Part shown: positions 27,868-36,373 of the stretch, one piece after another
How positions within the stretch are numbered: position 1 is the stretch's first letter
How the letters are laid out: every line of letters begins with the position of its first letter
Notes under the pieces: generated by a model
What the model saw: the letters and a program-made list of their open reading frames with translations, nothing else
Database searches by the model: none
What the model was told of the DNA's origin: nothing
NCBI GenBank assembly: GCA_913063155.1
Contig: CAJXYU010000001.1
Coordinates: forward strand, 124,001-188,000
Length of the DNA: 64,000 nt
Direction of reading: 5' to 3'
Origin: an uncultured Desulfovibrio sp.
Lineage (GTDB): Bacteria; Desulfobacterota; Desulfovibrionia; Desulfovibrionales; Desulfovibrionaceae
Position numbers and translations under genes: made by a program

Positions 27868-28452
27868 ACGGCGCCGGGCCGCTTCCAGCTCTTCCGGCGT
27901 GTTCACGTTCAGGAAGGATAATAAATCCGGGTCGCCCTTTCTGAGCTTTTCCCCAGGCACCCGCTTGACCCGCACCTTGTCGAAAAAATTGATGACCTTG
28001 TAGTCCCTTGCCCTGAGCTGGGCCTCGATGTGGGGCAGACAGCGCTTGGAATAAATGGCGCAGAGCGGTTCCATGTAGCCGTCGGCCTTGATCGGAACGA
28101 TCACGTCCACGTCCGGGTCGGCTTCCTGCAAAAGAATCTCCACCAGCCCGCCCTGCAGGAAGGGGGCGTCGCAGGCCGTGACAAAGGTATGCGCCGCCTC
28201 GCATGCGATCAGCCCGGCCTGAATGCCCGTGAGCGAGCTGCGGGCGTCGAAATTGTCCGGTGCGAGCTTCACGCCGTCAAACTCGAACCCTTCCCGCTCG
28301 CGGCATGAGATGATGACTTCGTCGAACAGCGGACGGCAGACCGAAAGCAGGCGGTCGATGATGCGTTGCCCGTCCACTTCCAGAAAGGCCTTGCGGGCCC
28401 GCCCCATACGGGTGCCGAGCCCCCCGGCCAAAATGGTGCATGCGATGTCCAA
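27862..28452 (-). CDS. mobA: Molybdenum cofactor guanylyltransferase
   Basis: CTILAGGLGTRMGRARKAFLEVDGQRIIDRLL, FVTACDAPFL; TTG start at 28452 with GGAG SD is plausible (ORF extends to 28506). Confidence 0.88.
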   Translation of the reverse strand: MDIACTILAGGLGTRMGRARKAFLEVDGQRIIDRLLSVCRPLFDEVIISCREREGFEFDGVKLAPDNFDARSSLTGIQAGLIACEAAHTFVTACDAPFLQGGLVEILLQEADPDVDVIVPIKADGYMEPLCAIYSKRCLPHIEAQLRARDYKVINFFDKVRVKRVPGEKLRKGDPDLLSFLNVNTPEELEAARRRL

Positions 28453-28573
28453 GAAGTATTCTCCGGTTGAATTTCCTATGGAATGGTTGCTACCATCTAC
28501 GTCCATGTTTCATAGAAAGAGTCAAAAAACAAGACAGGCTCTCCGGCCTGTTTCAGCATCATAAGGAGATCCG

Positions 28574-29248
28574 ATGCAAGCAGTTGCCATTGTCGGCGGC
28601 AATGTGGAAACCCGGGCCGCCCTGTGCGCCCAGGTGGCGGAACGGTTGCAGGAGGACGGACTGCGCTGCGCCCTGGTAAGCGGCGGCGGTGTGGATACCG
28701 GAGGCGGCCCGTTCAACTCCCGGGCCGAGATCAGCGCCTTGGGCGTCAGCGTTTCCTGGCCCGGAGGCAAGAGCCTGGACGACCTGATGCCGCATCTGGA
28801 AGCGGACTTCATTTTCTTTGACGGCGGCGGCGAACCGCGCATGCCCCGCGTTCTGCTGGAAGGATATGCAGAGGACGACCTGACCCTGGGTGCGGCTTCC
28901 TACGGATGCAACGCACCGAACGTGCCGCGCATGGGCGATGTGGATTCCCTGGCCGAACATATCAAGGAACGCGCCTTTTTCCTTCCCGGCCTCAACTGCG
29001 GGGAATGCGGTTTCGACAGCTGCGCTTCTTTGGCTGCCGAAATCGTGGCCGGCAACAGAGGGCAGGACGACTGTACATCCATGCAACCGTCCCTCACAGT
29101 GCGTTCCAACGGCAGCACCATGGCCATGAACGCTTATGTGGAGCGTACGTTCCGGGCGGTGGTCACGGCCATGCTGGAACAGCTCAAGGGCTACAGTCCG
29201 GGCGAAATCGAAATAACCATGGACACCGAGCAGGAAACAGGGGCATGA
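28574..29248 (+). CDS. MobB-like/P-loop-related protein with C-terminal 4Fe-4S (Fe4-type) motif
   Basis: LPGLNCGECGFDSCASLAAEIVAGNRGQDDC: C-x2-C-x4-C-x16-C; follows mobAB. Confidence 0.65.
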   Translation: MQAVAIVGGNVETRAALCAQVAERLQEDGLRCALVSGGGVDTGGGPFNSRAEISALGVSVSWPGGKSLDDLMPHLEADFIFFDGGGEPRMPRVLLEGYAEDDLTLGAASYGCNAPNVPRMGDVDSLAEHIKERAFFLPGLNCGECGFDSCASLAAEIVAGNRGQDDCTSMQPSLTVRSNGSTMAMNAYVERTFRAVVTAMLEQLKGYSPGEIEITMDTEQETGA

Positions 29249-29408
29249 ATTCCAGCGCCCCGCTCTTCGGTTCCGCCGGGCAATCCGGAAGCCGTCCTTT
29301 GCAGACGAGCCCGGCCGATTCGATGATTTCGAGAAGCCTTGTTTGCTGTCCCGCTTCGGTGTAGGTTACAAAACCCGTTAACGCTGTATGGTTTTATTGG
29401 AGTTTTGA

Positions 29409-31526
29409 GTGGCCGGCATTGAACACCCGCATTCCTTTTTCTACCCCGACACTGTGGCTGTGATCGGCGCGTCCGGAACCCCCGGCAAGGTGGGACACAC
29501 CATCGTCTCCAACATGGTTGCCGCTGGCTTCAAAGGCCGTCTGATTCCCGTGAATCCCAAAGGCGGTGAAATCCTCGGCCTGCCCGTGATTTCAGAAGTG
29601 ACCGCCCTGCCCCGCAACCTTGACTTGGCCGTCGTTTCGGTACGCCGCGACCTGGTGCTCCCCACCCTGGAGGCACTGGGCGAACTGCGCTGCAAGTCCT
29701 GCATCGTCATCACCGCCGGGTTCAAGGAAGTCGGCCTGGACGGCTACCATCTGGAAGAACAAATCACCGCGATCTGCGACCGGGCCGGAATGGCCCTGCT
29801 CGGTCCCAACTGCCTGGGCATGATCAACACCCAGGCCGGGGTCAATGCCTCCTTTGCGGCCAGCCGGCCCGGACCGGGCAATATAGCCTTCTTTTCCCAA
29901 TCCGGAGCTCTGTGCGTGGCCATCCTGGACTGGGCTCTGGGCGCGGGAATCGGATTTTCCAAATTCATCAGCCTGGGCAACAAGGCGGTCCTCGACGAAG
30001 CGGACATGCTTCACTACCTGAACAGCGACGAGGACACCAGGGTCATCCTCGGATACCTCGAGAACGTGGAGCACGGAGAAAAATTTCTGCAGCAGGCACG
30101 AATAGTGAGCCGCAACAAACCGGTGATCATGATCAAATCCGGAACCACGGCGGCCGGGGCCAAGGCCGCCTCGTCCCATACCGGAGCGATCGCCGGTTCA
30201 GACCAGGCCTACAGCGCGGCTTTCCACCAGACCGGCGTCATCCGTGTGGGCGACGTGGAGTCGCTCTTCAACCTGGCTCAGGCCTTTTCCGAGCAGCCGC
30301 TGCCCAAGGGGCCGGGGCTGACCATTGTCACCAACTCGGGCGGGCCGGGCATCATCGCCGCGGACACCACCGAGCGCTCCAGACTGAACATGGCCCAGCT
30401 CACCCCGGAAACCGTGCAAAAGCTTCAGGAACTGCTGCCCAGCTACGCGGCTTTCTACAACCCGGTGGACATCACGGCCGACGCCGATCCCATCCGCTAC
30501 CGCAAGGCTTTGGGCATCGTGGCCGAAGACCCCATGGTGCACTCCATCATGGTTCTGCTTACGCCCGCGGGCGCCGCGGACATCGAGGGCACGGCCCAGG
30601 CGGTCATCGATACGGCCCGCAAGTACGGCAAACCCATGTTCGCGGTATTCATGGGTAAAAGGCGTGTGGCCACGGCCCGGAAGATGTTCCGGGATGCGGG
30701 CGTTCCCTGCTACGCCTTTCCCGAACCGGCCGTAAAAAGCATCGAGGCCATGTACGAATACGCCCTGTGGCGCAGGCGTCCCGAGCTGGAATATCCCGAA
30801 CTGGAGCGGGATGTGGAACGCGCCGGGGAGGTCATCGAAACCGCCATCCGGCGCGGCGAAAACGAAATCGTGGAGTTCCAGGCCCAGGAAGTGCTCAAGG
30901 CCTACGGCCTGCCCACGCCGCAGACCAGTCTGGCCCGTTCCAGCAAGGAAGCCGTGGAAATTGCCGAAGACATCGGCTATCCAGTGGCGCTCAAGATCGC
31001 CTCACCCCAGATTTCCCACAAGACCGACGTGAAAGGCGTCAAGGTCAACCTCAGGAATGCCGATGAGGTGGCCCGGAACTTCAAGGACATCACGGCCCGC
31101 GCCCAGCGCATGCGGCCCGACGCCTACATCGCCGGGTGCCTTGTCCAGGAGATGGCTCCTGCGGACTCACGCGAGGTCATCATCGGCTTCAAGCGCGACG
31201 ACCAGTTCGGACCGCTGCTCATGTTCGGACTGGGCGGCATCTACGTGGAGATACTCAAGGACATAGCCTTCCGGCTGGCCCCGCTCTCCAGGGCCGACGC
31301 CAGGGGCATCATCAGTGAAATAAAATCCTACATGCTCCTGAAAGGATTGCAGGGCGACAAGCCCGTGTGTTTCGAAACCTTGGAGCAGATCATCCTGGCC
31401 ATGTCCCGGTTCGCCCAGGACTTCCCCAATGTCCTGGAGGCCGAGTTCAATCCGGTGCTGGTGAATAATGACCGCGCCGTGGTGGCCGATGTGCGGATGA
31501 CGCTGGACCCCAAAACGATGGGGTAA
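29409..31526 (+). CDS. ADP-forming acetyl/acyl-CoA synthetase (fused alpha-beta)
   Basis: GTG start; TVAVIGASGTPGKVGHTIVSNM, GPNCLGMINT, FSQSGALCVAILDW, SSHTGAIAGSDQAY; ATP-grasp SPQISHKTDVKGVKVNL. Confidence 0.92.
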   Translation: MAGIEHPHSFFYPDTVAVIGASGTPGKVGHTIVSNMVAAGFKGRLIPVNPKGGEILGLPVISEVTALPRNLDLAVVSVRRDLVLPTLEALGELRCKSCIVITAGFKEVGLDGYHLEEQITAICDRAGMALLGPNCLGMINTQAGVNASFAASRPGPGNIAFFSQSGALCVAILDWALGAGIGFSKFISLGNKAVLDEADMLHYLNSDEDTRVILGYLENVEHGEKFLQQARIVSRNKPVIMIKSGTTAAGAKAASSHTGAIAGSDQAYSAAFHQTGVIRVGDVESLFNLAQAFSEQPLPKGPGLTIVTNSGGPGIIAADTTERSRLNMAQLTPETVQKLQELLPSYAAFYNPVDITADADPIRYRKALGIVAEDPMVHSIMVLLTPAGAADIEGTAQAVIDTARKYGKPMFAVFMGKRRVATARKMFRDAGVPCYAFPEPAVKSIEAMYEYALWRRRPELEYPELERDVERAGEVIETAIRRGENEIVEFQAQEVLKAYGLPTPQTSLARSSKEAVEIAEDIGYPVALKIASPQISHKTDVKGVKVNLRNADEVARNFKDITARAQRMRPDAYIAGCLVQEMAPADSREVIIGFKRDDQFGPLLMFGLGGIYVEILKDIAFRLAPLSRADARGIISEIKSYMLLKGLQGDKPVCFETLEQIILAMSRFAQDFPNVLEAEFNPVLVNNDRAVVADVRMTLDPKTMG

Positions 31527-31717
31527 AGCCTTTCACGCACGTTGCCCTTCCTTGGAGCAAGCCAGGCGACACGCATGACCGCCCTCCCGAACATCATTGC
31601 CAATAATACGGAAATTACGTAGAGAATTCACACTGTCGCAGTCTGCTCCCCTTCCGGGACAAGACGACGATTTCATATATACTGTGCCCCTTTACCAACA
31701 TGGAGGACATTTCTCCC

Positions 31718-32494
31718 ATGCCCAAGTTCCTTTACGCTTTGATGGCCTGCGCCATGGTTCTTTTCTCCGTTTCCAACAGCCAGGCCCGCAGTTTCGATGA
31801 CATCGTCGCCAGCGGAACGCTGCGCGTCGGCACGACCGGGGACTACAAACCTTTCTCCTTCAACAACGACGGCACGTATGAAGGCTTCGACATCGCCGTG
31901 GCCGAAAGCTTCGCCAACCGCCTGGGACTCAAGCTGGAATTGGTGAAAACCACCTGGCGGACGCTGATGGCTGACCTGCAGGCCGGCAAATACGACATCG
32001 GCATGAGCGGGATTACCCGGACCATCGCCCGCCAGAAGCAGGCCCGCTTCTCTCAGGGCTACGTCATGTTCGGCAAGACCGTCCTGGTGAACAAGGACAA
32101 TGCGTCCCGTTTCAAATCCCTGGTCGATGTCGACAAGAAAGGGATTCGTATCGGTGTGAACCCCGGAGGCACCAACGAAAAGTTCGTCAAGGCGAACATC
32201 AGGAACGCCAAGGTGATCATGTTCGAATCCAACCTGGCGATTCCGGTGGCCGTTGCCGACAAAAAGGTGGACGTGATGATCACCGACAGTGTGGAAGCCC
32301 TGTACTATGCGGCCACCAATGAGAAGCTTGCCGCCCCCCTCGCCGACGCTCCGTTCACCCGCGCCGAACTGGGCTACATCATGCCCGCCGGCGCCGAACG
32401 TCTTCAGGATACGATCAATTTCATGATGGACCAGATGATCCTGAAGGGCGATATGGCGACGCTCAAAAAGCAGTACCTGCACATCGGAGAATAA
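31718..32494 (+). CDS. Periplasmic family-3 solute-binding-like protein, similar to cyclohexadienyl dehydratase (PheC)
   Basis: SGTLRVGTTGDYKPFSFNNDGTYEGFDIAVAESFANRLGLKLELVKTTWRTLMADL, VNPGGTNEKFVKANI; signal peptide; SD GGAGG. Confidence 0.8.
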   Translation: MPKFLYALMACAMVLFSVSNSQARSFDDIVASGTLRVGTTGDYKPFSFNNDGTYEGFDIAVAESFANRLGLKLELVKTTWRTLMADLQAGKYDIGMSGITRTIARQKQARFSQGYVMFGKTVLVNKDNASRFKSLVDVDKKGIRIGVNPGGTNEKFVKANIRNAKVIMFESNLAIPVAVADKKVDVMITDSVEALYYAATNEKLAAPLADAPFTRAELGYIMPAGAERLQDTINFMMDQMILKGDMATLKKQYLHIGE

Positions 32495-32531
32495 AGACGC
32501 CGACACGCCGATCTTACGGCCCGGAATGATG

Positions 32532-32559
32532 AAGCCCCCGTATGAAAATGCGGGGGCTT
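32532..32559 (+). terminator. Intrinsic hairpin terminator
   Basis: AAGCCCCCG / CGGGGGCTT perfect stem, 10-nt loop. Confidence 0.65.
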
Positions 32560-32869
32560 TGCAGTTGTTCATCAGAAAAGGAGGAAAATCTTTTCAAGAG
32601 TCTCCCCTCCTCGGCAAATCGATAATCTGCAAACCTTCTCCAGTCATTCCGCAAACATCATCAAAATTTTCAGACTTCATTCCGGTATATTTTCCTGCCG
32701 TCCCTCCAGTTGTCACCACTAATTCAGAAAACGGAGAAATATGTGTTTCAAGAGAAACTTATGCACTTATCCTGCCGTCAGACATATGAACATGCTTACG
32801 GGCATTGCGTATATCCATACGATTCTATATCAAGAGAGCATTAATTCACTACGTCTCTGGAGGGCACCC

Positions 32870-33844
32870 ATGAAACGCATCTTCCTGCTCATACTGGCGG
32901 TCGTTCTCTTTGCCGCCCAAGCCGCCACGGCAGAACAGCCCAAGGTCACCTTCGCCACCGGGGCCGGGGCCATGGCCGGCACTCTCAACATCGCCGACAG
33001 CAAGGGGTTCTTCACCGAAAACCACGTCACGGGAAAGGTCAACACCTACAAAAACGGAAAAGCGACCTTCGACGCCTACCTGGCCGGCAAGGACGACTTC
33101 GCCGTGTGCAGCATCATTCCCATCGTGCTGACCGACTTCGACCAGGCCAAACACCGTATCGTGGGAGTCCTTGCCTATACGGACAACCAAACCAAGGTGC
33201 TGGCCAGAAAAAGCGCCGGAGTGACCAAACCCTCGGACCTTCGCGGCAAGACCATCGCCACGGTCAGGGCGACCACGGCCCACTACTACATCTGCAAATT
33301 CCTGGAGCTCAACGGGGTTTCCTGTGACGACACGACCATCGTCTACCTTTCGAAAAAAGAGCTGCCCCATGCGATCGCCTCGGGCCGGGTGGACGCCATC
33401 TGCCAGCACGGCATGCCCGTGGAGAAAGCCCAAAAAGCCCTGGGCGACGACTGGGTCATGTTCCAGGACGACACCATCATGCGCAAATGCGTCCCCATGG
33501 TCACTTCCACGACAATGGTCACCGAGCATCCCGCAGCACTCAAGGGAGTTCTGCGCGCCACCCTCAAGGCGGACGGTTTCGTCAAAACCAACACGGCGGA
33601 AAGCATCCAGATCCTCGCCAAGGCCAAGCACTACCCCTTTCCCGCCATGAGCACCACGGTCAGGAACGAGATGGATTACGACTTGAGCCTGCGGCAGTCC
33701 CTGTTGCTGATGCTTGAGGATGTCGAAAAATGGGCCATTGAAAACAAACTGGTTGCCCGAACGACACCGCGAAACTATCTCGACATCATCGCCAGCGCCC
33801 CGCTCAAGGAAGTGGCGCCGGCCCAGGTGACGCTGTTCCAGTAA
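32870..33844 (+). CDS. NMT1/TauA-like periplasmic substrate-binding protein
   Basis: Signal peptide MKRIFLLILAVVLFAAQAATA; DLRGKTIATVRATTAHYYICKFLELNGV. Confidence 0.82.
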   Translation: MKRIFLLILAVVLFAAQAATAEQPKVTFATGAGAMAGTLNIADSKGFFTENHVTGKVNTYKNGKATFDAYLAGKDDFAVCSIIPIVLTDFDQAKHRIVGVLAYTDNQTKVLARKSAGVTKPSDLRGKTIATVRATTAHYYICKFLELNGVSCDDTTIVYLSKKELPHAIASGRVDAICQHGMPVEKAQKALGDDWVMFQDDTIMRKCVPMVTSTTMVTEHPAALKGVLRATLKADGFVKTNTAESIQILAKAKHYPFPAMSTTVRNEMDYDLSLRQSLLLMLEDVEKWAIENKLVARTTPRNYLDIIASAPLKEVAPAQVTLFQ

Positions 33845-33846
33845 TC

Positions 33847-35190
33847 ATGAAGGTCAAAACGCACATACTCGTTCTCCTCTGCAGTGTGGTGGCCGTCATC
33901 GGCGCCACGTTGGGAGGGATGCTGTACGCCGACCACAAAATCGAGCAGGCCATCATGACGAGTCAGAAGGCTTACGGAATAGTCAGGGAAGTAGCCTCGC
34001 TCAACCGCCTGGCGACCGAGGTCAACCAAGCCGGGATCCAGCGCGTTCAGCAGCAATGGAAACGAAAAACAACCACCTTGCAGCAAGCCATTGCCGACTA
34101 CCCGGGCGAGGCGGACGCCACCACGGCCATGGCCCACGAGCTGCGACAGCTCGACGAGACCTTCAACAAGATGTTGACCCTGTATCAAAACGCGTTGAAA
34201 TCGGAATTCACCGGCGACTTTACCCAGGCTCGTTTCTATCGCCTCAATCACATCTCCGTGCTCCTGCACACCCTGGCGTCTCTGGCCGACCGCGTCGCCA
34301 ACCGGAATTTTACCCGGGTCCACACCCTGCAACGGTACAGGGACATTTTCCTTGTAAGTCTCGGCGGCATATGGCTCCTGGCCATTTCGGCCTGGTCAGT
34401 CACACTCTGGACGGGAATCATGACTCCGGTCCGCAAGCTGCTGAAAACCATAGGCGCCGTGTCCGAGGGCAGGCTGACCGACAGGGTCAAGGTCACGGGC
34501 GACAACAACGAGTTGAACGCCCTCGTCCTCTCCTTCAACACCATGCTGGATCGTCTTCAGGATCTGACAGTCACCCGAAAGGCTCTGCTGGACGCCACGG
34601 AAAAAGAGCGCATCCGCATAGGACGGGAACTGCACGACGGCGTCTGCCAGACCATTGCGGCGGCCCGCCTTCAATTGGCCGGACTGGAAACCGAATGTCC
34701 CCGACACGACAAGATTCAGCACGTCAAAACCCAATTGGCCCAGGCCCTGGAGGACATCAGGCTCATTGTGAAGGCGCTTCACCCGGTTATGCTCGACGAA
34801 CTGGGACTCGCTTCCACATTGTGCTGGTTTGCCAAGGAAAACCGGAACAACATCGAAACCCGGCTGTATTTCAATGTGGAGGAATCCACCATCCCCCCCC
34901 GGCTCCGAACCCCCATATTCAGGATAGTGCAGGAAGCCGCCAACAACGCCATCCGACACGGCAAGGCCACCACCCTGGATGTCCAACTCAACGCAGCCGA
35001 CGGCATCCTGGACCTGGCCATAGAAGACAATGGGCAGGGCTTTGATCTCAAGGTCCGCCCCACCGGCAACGGCCTGGTCAATATCCGCGAACGCGTGGAG
35101 GCGGAGCAGGGAGAATTCTCTCTCGACGCAACCAAAGGACGCGGCTGTTGCATCATCGCCTCTTTCCCCATGGATAACGTTCCTTCCTGA
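33847..35190 (+). CDS. Sensor histidine kinase (NarX/HisKA_3 type)
   Basis: N-terminal TM segments, HAMP-like region, KERIRIGRELHDGVCQTIAAARLQL, NNAIRHGKA, DNGQGFD. Confidence 0.9.
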   Translation: MKVKTHILVLLCSVVAVIGATLGGMLYADHKIEQAIMTSQKAYGIVREVASLNRLATEVNQAGIQRVQQQWKRKTTTLQQAIADYPGEADATTAMAHELRQLDETFNKMLTLYQNALKSEFTGDFTQARFYRLNHISVLLHTLASLADRVANRNFTRVHTLQRYRDIFLVSLGGIWLLAISAWSVTLWTGIMTPVRKLLKTIGAVSEGRLTDRVKVTGDNNELNALVLSFNTMLDRLQDLTVTRKALLDATEKERIRIGRELHDGVCQTIAAARLQLAGLETECPRHDKIQHVKTQLAQALEDIRLIVKALHPVMLDELGLASTLCWFAKENRNNIETRLYFNVEESTIPPRLRTPIFRIVQEAANNAIRHGKATTLDVQLNAADGILDLAIEDNGQGFDLKVRPTGNGLVNIRERVEAEQGEFSLDATKGRGCCIIASFPMDNVPS

Positions 35191-35348
35191 GAATCCGCAC
35201 TTCAAGAACAGCGAACACCCCGCCCTGGGTCCGGCCTGTCCGAAACCCGGCTCCGGACGGCTGCAATACGTTTTTGCACGCGATTGTTTCAAAATAAAAT
35301 GCCATCGTTACAAACCTTTGCGAAAAACGTAACCGCAAAAGGAGAATA

Positions 35349-35390
35349 ATGGGATATACGGCCCGATCAGAAGACACTTCAGCTCTTTAA
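35349..35390 (+). CDS. Possible micro-ORF MGYTARSEDTSAL upstream of the binding-protein gene
   Basis: GGAG SD 5 nt spaced from ATG 35349; TAA at 35388-35390 abuts the SD (AAAGGAG) of the 35401 gene. Confidence 0.35.
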   Translation: MGYTARSEDTSAL

Positions 35391-35400
35391 AGGAGTTCGC

Positions 35401-36372
35401 ATGAAACGCATCGTGTGCCTTATTTCCCTGTTCGCCTTACTGCTCCCTGCGATGGCAAACGCCGCATCCGGCAAACTTGTTCTCTATACGTCGCAGCTGG
35501 AACAAGACGCCCAGCAAACCGTGGAAGCATTCAGGAAAGCCAATCCCGGCGTGAAAGTGGAATGGACCCGCACCGGAACCACTGCGCTGATGAACAAGCT
35601 TCGCGCCGAATTCGAAGCGGGAGCTCCCAAACCGGATGTGATCCTCATCGCAGACATGATCACCATGGAAGGACTCAAGCGCGAAGGCCGCCTGATGGCC
35701 TACGAAAAAGCCCCGGTAAATGACTATGCCCCCGGCCTGTATGACAAGGACCGCACTTATTTCAGCACAAAGCTGATCTGCACCGGCATCATTTACAACG
35801 ACAAAGCTCCTTTCAAACCCACCTCCATCAAGGACCTGTTCCGTCCCAGGGCCAAGGGCCTGGTGATCATGCCCAGTCCCCTCTACTCGGGGGCGGCCGC
35901 GGTGCACATGCACACCCTGATCCAGAATCCGAAGCTGGGCTGGGCGGCCTATGAAGCCCTGGCCGAAAACGGCGCGGTCAACAGCAAGGGTAACGGCGGC
36001 ACGTTCAAGGCCGTGGCCAGTGGTGAAAAACTCTTCGGCTTCTGCATCGACTTCCTGCCCATTCGCAACAAGCTGAAAGGCTCTCCGGTCTCCTTCATCA
36101 TCCCCAAGGAAGGGGCCAGCGCAGTCACCGAACCCGTGGCCATCCTGAGCACTGCCAGAAATCCCGAAGCCGCAAAACGCTTCGTGGATTTCCTGCTTTC
36201 CAGGCAGGGGCAGGAGCTGGCGGTCAAGCAGGGCTTCATGCCCGCCATGAAGGGCGTGACCCCACCCAAGGGCTTTCCCGCCAACGTCACGCTCATGCCT
36301 CTGAACACCGGGGAAGCGCTCGTCAAGGATAAACAGAACAAGAAGAAGTTCGCCGAAATCTTCGGCGGTTGA
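35401..36372 (+). CDS. Fe(III)/2-aminoethylphosphonate-type ABC transporter substrate-binding protein
   Basis: Signal peptide; KLVLYTSQLEQDAQQTVEAFRKANPGVKVEWTRTGTTALMNKLRAEFEAG. Confidence 0.85.
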   Translation: MKRIVCLISLFALLLPAMANAASGKLVLYTSQLEQDAQQTVEAFRKANPGVKVEWTRTGTTALMNKLRAEFEAGAPKPDVILIADMITMEGLKREGRLMAYEKAPVNDYAPGLYDKDRTYFSTKLICTGIIYNDKAPFKPTSIKDLFRPRAKGLVIMPSPLYSGAAAVHMHTLIQNPKLGWAAYEALAENGAVNSKGNGGTFKAVASGEKLFGFCIDFLPIRNKLKGSPVSFIIPKEGASAVTEPVAILSTARNPEAAKRFVDFLLSRQGQELAVKQGFMPAMKGVTPPKGFPANVTLMPLNTGEALVKDKQNKKKFAEIFGG

Positions 36373-36373
36373 C

